Shown here in pieces: positions 34,516-44,405 of a DNA stretch of 64,000 bases. Every line of letters starts with the position of its first letter. Position 1 is the stretch's first letter. The position numbers and the translations under genes were made by a program. The DNA comes from Pseudomonadota bacterium (GTDB lineage: Bacteria > Pseudomonadota > Gammaproteobacteria > Burkholderiales > Burkholderiaceae_C): positions 62,001 through 126,000 of the forward strand of contig CAUJHV010000021.1 in NCBI GenBank assembly GCA_963205115.1, in the 5' to 3' direction. The notes under the pieces are model-generated. The model was given only the letters and a program-made list of their open reading frames with translations, had not been told where the DNA came from and made no database searches.

Positions 34516-36444
34516 GTGAACCGCTTTGACAGCCCCCGGCTGATTGCCGACATCGGCGGCACCTACGCCCGCTTCGCGGTGGAAACCGCGGGTGGCCGCT
34601 TCGAGCACATGGCCTCGCTGCGCTGCGCGGACCACGCGGATTTTCATGCCGCCGTGCGCACCTACCTGGCCACGCTGCCGCCGGGTCACATCCACCACGC
34701 CGCCATCGCCATCGCCAACCCGGTCGAAGGCGACCAGGTGCGCATGACCAACTACCACTGGCAGTTCTCGATCGAGCAGATGCGCCAGCGGCTGGAGCTG
34801 GACACGCTGGTGGTCGTCAACGACTTCACCGCGCTGGCGATGGCGCTGCCGCGCCTGCCGGCGGCCGGGCGGCGGCAGGTGGGCGGCGGCAGCCCGCGCG
34901 AGCGCAGCGTCGTCGGCCTGCTGGGCGCGGGCACGGGCCTGGGCGTGTCGGGGCTGATCCCCGCCGGCGACGGCTGGGTGGCGCTGGGTACCGAAGGCGG
35001 CCACACCAGCTTTGCGCCACGCGATGCGCGCGAGGCGGCCATCCTGGCCCATGCCCAGCGCCAGTTCAGCCACGTGTCCTTCGAGCGGCTGGTATCGGGC
35101 CCGGGTCTGGAGCTGATCCACCGCGCGTTGTGCGAGCGCGACGGTGCGGCGCAGCCGGCGCTGGCGGCTCCGGAGATCACGCGCCTGGGGCTGTCGGGCC
35201 AGGACACGCGCTGCGCCGAGACGCTGGAGGCCTTCTGCGCGATGCTCGGCACGGCGGCGGCGAACCTCGCGGTGACGCTGGGCGCGCTGGGCGGCATCTA
35301 CATCGGCGGCGGCATCGTGCCGCGCCTGGGTGACTATTTCGACCGCAGCCCCTTCCGCGCCCGCTTCGAGGACAAGGGCCGCTTCGGCGATTACGTCAAG
35401 GCAATCCCGACCTACGTGGTGACCGCCGAACACGCCACCTTCATGGGCGTGTCCGCCATCCTGGCCGAGCAGCTCAAGGGCCTGGAAGCGGCCGGCGGCT
35501 CGGCCATCCTGCAGCAGATCCAGCGCGCGCGGCCGAACCTCTCGCCCGCCGAAACCCGCGTGGCCGATTACGTGCTGGCGCATCCGCGTGCGGCGTTGAA
35601 CGAGCCCATCGTGCAGATCGCCAAGGCGGCCGAGGTCAGCCAGCCCACGGTGATCCGCTTCTGCCGCACGCTGGGCTGCGAAGGCCTGTCTGACTTCAAG
35701 CTGCGCCTGGCCTCCGGCCTGACCGGCACCATCCCGGTGATGCACACGCAGGTCACCGGCGAGGACAGCATGCTGGAGCTCGGCGAGAAGGTGCTGGGCA
35801 ATACCGCGGCGGCCATCCTGCAGGTGCGCGACCACCTCAACCGCGAGACCATCGACCGCGCGATCGACCTGCTGTCCAGCGCGCAGCGCATCGAGTTCCA
35901 TGCCGTCGGGCACTACCGCGTGGTGGCCGACGATGCGCAGTTCAAGTTCCTGCGCTTCGGCGTGGCCAGCTCCAGTTGCACCGATCCGCGCCTGATGATC
36001 CTGGCGGCCAAGGTGCTGCGTCCCGGCGACGTGGCCGTCATCATCAGCAGCAGCGGGCGCATCGACGAACTCATCGAGGTGGCCGACACGGCAAAGGCCC
36101 GCGGCGCGGCCGTGGTGGCCATCACCGCAGGCCATTCGCCGCTGGCGCGCAAGGCCGACGTGGCACTGGTGGTCGACCACATCGAGGACGTGGCCACGCA
36201 GGTGCCGATGGTCAGCCGCATCCTGCACCTGCTGGTCATCGACATCCTGGCCGTGGGCGTGGCGATGCGCCGCGGCGATGGCCCGGTCGACACCAACGGC
36301 TTCGAGGCGCCGCAGACCGACGCCGCCGCGCCGGACGACGGCGCCGACCCGGCACCGGGCGACGGGGAAGCCGCGGTTCAGCGCGTGGGCCCCGGCATCA
36401 CGACCGCCGGCCCGCTGTCGCGCCTGACCTCGCACAGCCGCTGA
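34516..36444 (+). CDS. Glucokinase fused to an RpiR/HexR-type transcriptional regulator
   Basis: 642 aa. Residues 1-325 form a second complete glucokinase: IADIGGTYARFAVE, VNDFTALAMALP, GAGTGLGVSGL and GTEGGHTSFAP. Residues from about 342 form an RpiR helix-turn-helix (LSPAETRVADYVLAHP, AAEVSQPTVIRFCRTLGCEG), and from about 455 a SIS sugar-phosphate-binding domain (IEFHAVGHYRVVADDAQ, VIISSSGRIDELIEVA). The Glk-HexR fusion is an established Burkholderia-type architecture. HexR proteins sense 2-keto-3-deoxy-6-phosphogluconate and control glucose catabolism. A poorly conserved acidic tail follows (about 595-642). Confidence 0.92.
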   Translation: MNRFDSPRLIADIGGTYARFAVETAGGRFEHMASLRCADHADFHAAVRTYLATLPPGHIHHAAIAIANPVEGDQVRMTNYHWQFSIEQMRQRLELDTLVVVNDFTALAMALPRLPAAGRRQVGGGSPRERSVVGLLGAGTGLGVSGLIPAGDGWVALGTEGGHTSFAPRDAREAAILAHAQRQFSHVSFERLVSGPGLELIHRALCERDGAAQPALAAPEITRLGLSGQDTRCAETLEAFCAMLGTAAANLAVTLGALGGIYIGGGIVPRLGDYFDRSPFRARFEDKGRFGDYVKAIPTYVVTAEHATFMGVSAILAEQLKGLEAAGGSAILQQIQRARPNLSPAETRVADYVLAHPRAALNEPIVQIAKAAEVSQPTVIRFCRTLGCEGLSDFKLRLASGLTGTIPVMHTQVTGEDSMLELGEKVLGNTAAAILQVRDHLNRETIDRAIDLLSSAQRIEFHAVGHYRVVADDAQFKFLRFGVASSSCTDPRLMILAAKVLRPGDVAVIISSSGRIDELIEVADTAKARGAAVVAITAGHSPLARKADVALVVDHIEDVATQVPMVSRILHLLVIDILAVGVAMRRGDGPVDTNGFEAPQTDAAAPDDGADPAPGDGEAAVQRVGPGITTAGPLSRLTSHSR

Positions 36445-36452
36445 CCTGCAAC

Positions 36453-36504
36453 GGCCCTTGCCGCCGCAGGGCCGGCGCGGGTAACAGCCCCTGCCTCGGC
36501 AGGG
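36453..36504 (+). terminator. Two GC hairpins after the glucokinase-HexR gene
   Basis: GGCCCT pairs with AGGGCC (36453-36473) and CCCTGC with GCAGGG around a CTCG tetraloop (36489-36504). Neither is followed by a U-tract, so intrinsic termination is uncertain. They separate hexR from the riboswitch promoter. Confidence 0.4.
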
Positions 36505-36530
36505 ACGCGCAGCCGCCTAGAATTGGTGGT

Positions 36531-36625
36531 TTCCCGAGGAGCGTTGCGATGGCCGCCGTCTGGCAGGCCACCAGGCTCGGGAAGTCACCGGCTGCCAGCT
36601 GCCGGCGAAGATCAACGGCGCTCAT
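36531..36625 (+). promoter_or_regulatory. SAH (S-adenosylhomocysteine) riboswitch in front of metH
   Basis: The conserved aptamer parts are visible in order: CCCGAGGAGCGTTGCGAT, then CCAGGCTCGGG closing the first stem, then CAACGGCGCTC pairing back to GAGCG(T)TG. This is the known SAH riboswitch architecture, found in Burkholderiales before ahcY and metH; binding of SAH raises expression so that homocysteine is remethylated. A likely -10 (TAGAAT, 36518-36523) lies immediately upstream. Confidence 0.85.
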
Positions 36626-36642
36626 CCACTGCACCCGAGTGA

Positions 36643-39417
<2,775 letters not shown>

Positions 39418-39451
39418 ACCGCGGCGCTGCGGTCGCTGCTTCGGTCGGCCA

Positions 39452-39529
39452 CGGCCTGTGGCCGCTGCAGCTGCAGCTGTCCTCCGCGGCCTGTGGCCGC
39501 TGCACCTGTCCTCCGCGGCCTGTGGCCGC
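39452..39529. repeat. Three tandem copies of a GCGGCC-TGT-GGCCGC palindrome
   Basis: Copies at 39452-39464, 39486-39500 and 39515-39529 are separated by CTGCA(G/C)CTGTCCTCC spacers (29-bp period, one unit lengthened by a CTGCAG duplication). It follows the metH stop and could form alternative hairpins. No U-tract is present. Confidence 0.7.
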
Positions 39530-39586
39530 GCGTTGAGCCTCCAGGCCGTGGCCACCAGGTGCCGCGCGCCGCCTAGGAGGACCCCC

Positions 39587-40060
39587 ATGAAGCAGATCCT
39601 GAAACCCGCCGTCCTGGCTCTGGCCCTGGGCCTGAGCGCCCTGTCGCAGGCCCAGACCCCTGCGGCGCCCGCCGCACCCGCGGCGCCGACCGCCAAGCAG
39701 CTGGCGGCCTTGTGCGATGGCTGCGCCATCGTCACCGCCACCAAGAGCGAGAAGCGCAAGGGCAAGGCCACGGCGGTCGGCACGGCCGGCGGCGCGGTCG
39801 TCGGCGGCGTGGTGGGCAACAAGGTCGGTGACGGCGGCGTGCTGGCCACCGGCGTGGGCGCGGTCGCCGGCGCGGCGCTGGGCCGCGAGATCGAAAAGCA
39901 GGTCAAGCGCCACCGGGTCTGGATCACCACCGTGACCCAGCGCGACGGCAAGACGCTCACGGTCGAAGCCTCGGCTGATCCCGGCATCAAGGTCGGCGAG
40001 GTGGTGCGTGTGGAGGGCGACAAGGTCGTCAAGATCGCCGCCGCCAGCCCGGCGAAGTAA
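39587..40060 (+). CDS. Glycine-zipper (SlyB-like) outer-membrane/periplasmic protein
   Basis: 157 aa with an excellent Shine-Dalgarno (TAGGAGG, 6 bp). A signal peptide (VLALALGLSALSQAQ) and an Ala/Pro stretch lead to a glycine-zipper hairpin, GTAGGAVVGGVVGNKVGDGG...GVGAVAGAALG (about 65-100), then a basic segment and a small beta-rich tail (VWITTVTQRDGKTLTVEA). This is the layout of SlyB/PcP-type envelope proteins, but there is no lipobox Cys at the cleavage site. The role in the cell is unknown; it may follow metH by read-through. Confidence 0.75.
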   Translation: MKQILKPAVLALALGLSALSQAQTPAAPAAPAAPTAKQLAALCDGCAIVTATKSEKRKGKATAVGTAGGAVVGGVVGNKVGDGGVLATGVGAVAGAALGREIEKQVKRHRVWITTVTQRDGKTLTVEASADPGIKVGEVVRVEGDKVVKIAAASPAK

Positions 40061-40152
40061 GTCGCCCGCGGGGCCGCGAAAGCCGGGCCCTGCTCGGCAA
40101 GGGAGGGCCGGCGGTGCCTGGCCCGCGGCCGGCGGGGCACGGATCTTGCGGC

Positions 40153-40821
40153 ATGTCGGGCATGGCCCGCCGTCCTTCGCCCGCACCGACCGCTGGGTCC
40201 GAACGCCCGGCAGCACCCGTGGGCGAAGCGCCTGCCGCGCCGCTGCGCGTGCTGCTGATCGACGACGGCGCGCAGCGCATCGGGCTGATCCGCGACGAAC
40301 TCGCGGCCAGCGGCCATACGGTGGTGGGCGTGGTCGACGCGGCCATGGCCATCCACGACTGTGTGCAGCGGCTGCAGCCCGACGTGGTCATCGTGGATGC
40401 GGAATCGCCGTCGCGCGACACGCTCGAAGGCTTGGCCGCGGTCTCCAGCGAGCATCCCCGGCCGATGGTGGTCTTCAGCGAAGACGCCAGCGAAACCCCC
40501 ATGCGCCAGGCACTGAGTGCCGGCGTCAGCGCCTATGTGATTGCCGGGCTGAAGCCGCAGCGTGTGGCGCCCGTGCTGCGTGTGGCCATCGCGCGCTTCG
40601 AGCAGGAGCGTGCGCTGCGCAGCCAGCTCGACGACGCGCAGTCCCAGCTCAGCGGTCGCAAGTCGATCGAACGCGCCAAGGGCCTGCTGATGCGCGAGAT
40701 CGGCCTGAGCGAAGAACAGGCTTACGCCCATCTGCGCAAGCTCGCCATGGACCGCGGGCAGCGCCTGGCCGATGTGGCCCAACGCGTGATCGACGTACAT
40801 GCGTTGCTGAAGCCAGGCTGA
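40153..40821 (+). CDS. nasT: NasT-type ANTAR-domain response regulator (RNA antiterminator)
   Basis: 222 aa from ATG 40153 (40114 and 40162 are alternatives; none has a strong ribosome site). A receiver-like domain (LRVLLIDDGAQRIGL, DVVIVDAES with the acceptor Asp) precedes a C-terminal ANTAR domain (LSGRKSIERAKGLLMREIGLSEEQAYAHLRKLAMDRGQ), an RNA-binding fold that prevents termination. NasT proteins free the leader of nitrate-assimilation operons when their partner NasS binds nitrate or nitrite. The next gene, nrtA, has just such a leader terminator. NasS itself is not found in the window. Confidence 0.85.
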   Translation: MSGMARRPSPAPTAGSERPAAPVGEAPAAPLRVLLIDDGAQRIGLIRDELAASGHTVVGVVDAAMAIHDCVQRLQPDVVIVDAESPSRDTLEGLAAVSSEHPRPMVVFSEDASETPMRQALSAGVSAYVIAGLKPQRVAPVLRVAIARFEQERALRSQLDDAQSQLSGRKSIERAKGLLMREIGLSEEQAYAHLRKLAMDRGQRLADVAQRVIDVHALLKPG

Positions 40822-40923
40822 GCGGCGCCGTGCCCGCGCAGGCCCGCTGCGCAGCGGCGTGAATCGGGATGCGGGCGCCCCCGGCGGCGCGGATCACCGC
40901 CACGTGCCCCGGCATGCTGCAAC

Positions 40924-40938
40924 GCACCAAACCGGCGC
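40924..40938. promoter_or_regulatory. Weak NtrC-like site upstream of nrtA
   Basis: GCACCAAACCGGCGC matches GCAC-N7-GTGC except for one base in the right half. It ends 85 bp before the -24 element at 41023, almost the same spacing as the strong site in front of torF-glnK-amtB. Confidence 0.35.
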
Positions 40939-41021
40939 GCAACCCTGCGAATTTCGCGCCCGATCCGCGCGTCCCTGGTGCGCGCGAGCACCCCAAAGCC
41001 CGCTGCACCCGGCTGATCCAG

Positions 41022-41039
41022 CTGGCACGCGTCCTGCTA
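41022..41039 (+). promoter_or_regulatory. Sigma-54 promoter of nrtABC-nirBD-nasA
   Basis: CTGGCACGCGTCCTGCTA has the invariant GG-N10-GC of -24/-12 promoters and a perfect TGGCAC -24 box. Sigma-54 with NtrC is the standard control of nitrate assimilation in proteobacteria. Transcription would start near 41049, leaving a leader of about 150 nt. Confidence 0.7.
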
Positions 41040-41130
41040 ACTCCAAGCCAGGCACCGCACAACGGCGTGGGGTGCATCCACTGATCGGGCAAGGGCGTCC
41101 GATGCTTCGCTGAAGGCGTGCGCGCAAGTC

Positions 41131-41173
41131 GCGCCGCGTCAGCGGGACATCGCGGCGCCCTTTTTCTTTTTGG
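41131..41173 (+). terminator. Leader terminator (attenuator) before nrtA
   Basis: GCGCCGCG pairs perfectly with CGCGGCGC (41131-41158) and is followed by CCTTTTTCTTTTT. It ends 28 bp before the nrtA start and within its leader, so most transcripts should stop here unless antitermination occurs. The adjacent ANTAR protein is the obvious antiterminator. Confidence 0.85.
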
Positions 41174-41201
41174 TTTGTCCATCTCGTGAGCGGAGCAGGT
41201 C

Positions 41202-42467
41202 ATGACAGCTGAACGTGAGGGTTTGATGAGCGCGGAACGTCGTCAATTCATCAGGAGTGGTGCGGCGGTGGCGGCCGGCGCCGTGGGCATCGGCCAGACC
41301 CCGGCGGTCTTTGCGGCCGGGTCCGACGCGCCGGAGAAGAAGGAAGTGCGCATCGGCTTCATCCCGCTGACGGATTGCGCCAGCGTCGTGATGGCCTCGG
41401 TGCTGAAGTTCGACGAGAAGTACGGCGTCAAGATCATCCCGACCAAGGAAGCTTCCTGGGCCGGCGTGCGCGACAAGCTGGTCAACGGCGAACTGGACAT
41501 GGCCCACGTGCTATGGGGCCTGATCTACGGCGTGAACCAGGGTGTGGGCGGGCCGAAGAAGGACATGGCCATCCTGATGAACCTGAACCACAACGGCCAG
41601 GCCATCACGCTGAGCAAGAAGCTGGCGGACAAGGGCGCCGTGGATGCCGCGTCGCTGGCCAAGCTGATGGCCGCCGACAAGCGCGAATACACCTTCGCGC
41701 AGACCTTCCCGACGGGCACGCACGCCATGTGGCTGTACTACTGGCTGGCCTCGGCGGGCGTGAACCCGATGAAGGACACCAAGGTCATCACCGTGCCGCC
41801 GCCCCAGATGGTGGCCAACATGCGCGTGGGCAACATGGACGGCTATTGCGTGGGCGAGCCCTGGAACCACCGCGCCATCATCGACGGCATCGGCATCACC
41901 GCGACGACCACCCAGGACATCTGGCGCGACCACCCTGAGAAGGCGCTGGGCACGACGGCGGAGTTTGCGAAGAAGTACCCCAACACCTGCCGCGCGGTCA
42001 TCGCCGCGGTGCTGGAGGCCGGCCGCTGGATCGACGCGAGCCTGTCCAACAAGAGCAAGATGGCCGAGACCATCGCCGACAAGGCGTACGTCAACACCAG
42101 CGTGGATGCCATCAACCAGCGCATCCTGGGGCGTTACCAGAACGGGATGGGCAAGACCTGGGACGACCCGAACCACATGAAGTTCTTCAACGACGGCGCG
42201 GTGAACTACCCGTACCTGTCCGACGGCATGTGGTTCCTCACGCAGCACAAGCGCTGGGGCCTGCTCAAGGACCACCCGGACTACCTGGGCGTGGCCCGCT
42301 CGATCAACCAGACGGAGTTGTTCAAGCAGGCCGCCGCTGCGGCCAAGGTCAGCCTGCCCAAGAGCGACATGCGCAGCAGCAAGCTGGTCGATGGCATCAC
42401 CTGGGACGGCAAGGATCCCGCACGTTATGCCGATGGATTCAAGATTCGTGCGTCGGCCCTGGGCTGA
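41202..42467 (+). CDS. nrtA: Nitrate ABC transporter substrate-binding protein (NrtA/CmpA family)
   Basis: 421 aa. A Tat signal (ERRQFIRSGAAVAAGAVGIG) comes first. The family body follows: VRIGFIPLTDCASVVMA, AHVLWGLIYGVNQGVGGPKK, YTFAQTFPTGTHAMWLYYW and GYCVGEPWNHRAIIDG. ATG 41226 is an alternative start. The export signal separates it from the related cytoplasmic sensor NasS. It is first in the nitrate operon and feeds NrtBC. Confidence 0.9.
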   Translation: MTAEREGLMSAERRQFIRSGAAVAAGAVGIGQTPAVFAAGSDAPEKKEVRIGFIPLTDCASVVMASVLKFDEKYGVKIIPTKEASWAGVRDKLVNGELDMAHVLWGLIYGVNQGVGGPKKDMAILMNLNHNGQAITLSKKLADKGAVDAASLAKLMAADKREYTFAQTFPTGTHAMWLYYWLASAGVNPMKDTKVITVPPPQMVANMRVGNMDGYCVGEPWNHRAIIDGIGITATTTQDIWRDHPEKALGTTAEFAKKYPNTCRAVIAAVLEAGRWIDASLSNKSKMAETIADKAYVNTSVDAINQRILGRYQNGMGKTWDDPNHMKFFNDGAVNYPYLSDGMWFLTQHKRWGLLKDHPDYLGVARSINQTELFKQAAAAAKVSLPKSDMRSSKLVDGITWDGKDPARYADGFKIRASALG

Positions 42468-42504
42468 ATCGCGCTGGCATCACACACCGACCGGAGATCT
42501 GCCC

Positions 42505-43434
42505 ATGGTTTCAGCCGTTTTCCATTCGCCGGGTGAAGCGGGCGCGCAGTGGCGGGAGGCCCAGGCCGCCGCCGCAGCCCCCGGCGCCACGCGACCCGGT
42601 GCCCTCGCACCGACCGCACCGCCGGCGCAGCCCGTCGCCCGTGCGGCACGCGACCCCATCGATTGGAAGGCGCTGGCCGGCAAGGTGCTGGCACCGCTGG
42701 TCGGCCTGGCGCTGCTGATCGGCATCTGGGGCCTGCTCACGACCAAGGGCGGCGCCTTCCCGACGCCGGGGGCCACCTTCGAGGCGGCCGTCAAGCTCTT
42801 CGCCGACCCGTTCTACCGCAACGGGCCCAACGACCAGGGCATCGGCTGGAACATCCTGAACTCGCTGGAACGCGTGGCGCTGGGCTTTGGCATGGCAGCG
42901 TTGGTGGGCATTCCGCTGGGCTTCCTGATCGGCCGCTTCCAGACGCTCAACGCGATGTTCTCGCCCATCGTGAGCCTGCTCAAGCCGGTGTCGCCGCTGG
43001 CCTGGCTGCCCATCGGGCTGCTGGTCTTCAAGGCGGCCAACCCGGCGGCCATCTGGACCATCTTCATCTGCTCGATCTGGCCGATGGTGATCAACACCGC
43101 CGTGGGCGTGCAGAAGGTGCCGCAGGACTACCTGAACGTCGCGCGCGTGCTCAACCTCAGCGAGTGGCGCATCGCCACGCGCATCCTGCTGCCGGCGGTG
43201 ATGCCCTACCTGCTGACCGGCGTGCGCCTGTCGGTGGGCACGGCCTGGCTGGTGATCGTCGCGGCCGAGATGCTGACCGGCGGCGTGGGCATCGGCTTCT
43301 GGGTCTGGGACGAGTGGAACAACCTGAACGTCGCCCACATCATCGTGGCGATCTTCGTGATCGGCATCGTCGGCCTGCTGCTCGAGTGGGCTCTGCTGGC
43401 GGTGGCACGGCGCTTCGACTACGCCAACAACTGA
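42505..43434 (+). CDS. nrtB: Nitrate ABC transporter permease
   Basis: 309 aa from ATG 42505 (GGAG 8 bp upstream; the frame is open further back but inside nrtA). A Pro/Ala-rich N-terminus of about 55 residues precedes the membrane domain (LVGLALLIGIWGLLT), with GFLIGRFQTLNAMFSPIVSL, the loop YLNVARVLNLSEWRIATRIL and AAEMLTGGVGIGFWVWDEWN, as in NrtB/TauC-type permeases. Confidence 0.9.
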   Translation: MVSAVFHSPGEAGAQWREAQAAAAAPGATRPGALAPTAPPAQPVARAARDPIDWKALAGKVLAPLVGLALLIGIWGLLTTKGGAFPTPGATFEAAVKLFADPFYRNGPNDQGIGWNILNSLERVALGFGMAALVGIPLGFLIGRFQTLNAMFSPIVSLLKPVSPLAWLPIGLLVFKAANPAAIWTIFICSIWPMVINTAVGVQKVPQDYLNVARVLNLSEWRIATRILLPAVMPYLLTGVRLSVGTAWLVIVAAEMLTGGVGIGFWVWDEWNNLNVAHIIVAIFVIGIVGLLLEWALLAVARRFDYANN

Positions 43435-43450
43435 ATCGGGAGGGCACGCG

Positions 43451-44269
43451 ATGTCAACCAAACCGATGCTGAAGATCGAAGGCGTGGGCATGACCTTCGC
43501 CACCAGGCGCGGCCCCTTCGTGGCGCTGCGCGACATCGACCTGCAGGTCAAGCGCGGCGAATTTGTTGCGCTGATCGGCCACAGCGGCTGCGGCAAGAGC
43601 ACGCTGCTGAACCTGGTGGCCGGCCTGACCACGCCGACGCAAGGCCTGCTGCTGCTGGACGACCGCGAGCTCAAGGGCCCGGGGCCGGACCGCGGTGTGG
43701 TCTTCCAGAACCACTCGCTGCTGCCCTGGCTGAGCTGCACCGACAACGTCCACCTGGCCGTGGAGCGTGTCTTCGGCGCCACCGAGAGCCGTGCGCAGCT
43801 CAAGGCGCGCGCGCTGGCGGCGCTGGACCTGGTGGGTCTGGCGCATGCCAAGGACAAGCTGCCGGGTGAAATCAGCGGCGGCATGAAGCAGCGCGTGGGC
43901 ATCGCACGCGCGCTGGCCATGGAGCCCAAGATGCTGCTGATGGACGAACCCTTTGGCGCGCTGGACGCGCTGACCCGCGCACGCCTGCAGGACGAGCTGA
44001 TGAAGATCGTGCAGGCCACCGGCTCGACGGTGATGATGGTGACGCACGACGTCGACGAGGCCGTGCTGCTGAGCGACCGCATCGTGATGATGACCAACGG
44101 CCCGGCTGCGACCATCGGCGAGGTACTGGACGTGCCCCTGCCGCCGGTGCGCGAGAGCCCGCGCCAGCGGCTGGAACTGGCCCACGACACGGACTACCTG
44201 CGCTCGCGCGAGGCCGTGCTGGAGTTCCTCTACAGCAAGCAGGCGCACGTGGAGAAGGTGGCCGCGTGA
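43451..44269 (+). CDS. nrtC: Nitrate ABC transporter ATP-binding protein
   Basis: 272 aa with Walker A GHSGCGKSTLL, Q-loop VVFQNHSLLPWL, signature EISGGMKQRVGIARAL, Walker B MLLMDEPFGALD and the switch His in MVTHDVDEA. It lacks the NrtA-like C-terminal extension of cyanobacterial NrtC and is closer to NrtD in size. It is 16 bp after nrtB. Confidence 0.9.
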   Translation: MSTKPMLKIEGVGMTFATRRGPFVALRDIDLQVKRGEFVALIGHSGCGKSTLLNLVAGLTTPTQGLLLLDDRELKGPGPDRGVVFQNHSLLPWLSCTDNVHLAVERVFGATESRAQLKARALAALDLVGLAHAKDKLPGEISGGMKQRVGIARALAMEPKMLLMDEPFGALDALTRARLQDELMKIVQATGSTVMMVTHDVDEAVLLSDRIVMMTNGPAATIGEVLDVPLPPVRESPRQRLELAHDTDYLRSREAVLEFLYSKQAHVEKVAA

Positions 44270-44405
44270 CCACACCCCCCCCGAAGCGCCTTCGGCGCCT
44301 CCCCCCAGGGGGCGCCGCCACCGGCCCGGCCGAGCCGGATCCGCGGCGGCTGCTTGACCCCATGGCCATCGGCGCTCCGTGCGCCGCTTCGCAGGAGATC
44401 CCGCG
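44270..44405. repeat. GC-rich intergenic repeat with nested hairpins before nirB
   Basis: The stretch contains CGAAGCGCCTTCGGCG and CCCCCCAGGGGG hairpins followed by GGCCCGGCCGAGCCGGATCC. I recognise this as a kind of repeat scattered through Comamonadaceae-type genomes. It lies inside the nitrate operon between nrtC and nirB and may tune expression of the downstream half. The nirB ribosome site (AGGAGAT) follows. Confidence 0.55.

Larger units (their letters stand above)
40822..41201 (+). other. 380-bp nrtA control region without a gene
   Basis: This gap holds, in order, a weak NtrC-like palindrome, a sigma-54 promoter and about 150 nt of transcribed leader ending in a strong intrinsic terminator (each listed separately). 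Short open frames here lack ribosome sites. ANTAR target hairpins should lie at about 41050-41130, but I could not fold that stretch with confidence. Confidence 0.65.

Noticed and set aside
40859..41113. Short plus-strand frames between nasT and nrtA
   Set aside because: They overlap the sigma-54 promoter and leader terminator and lack ribosome sites.
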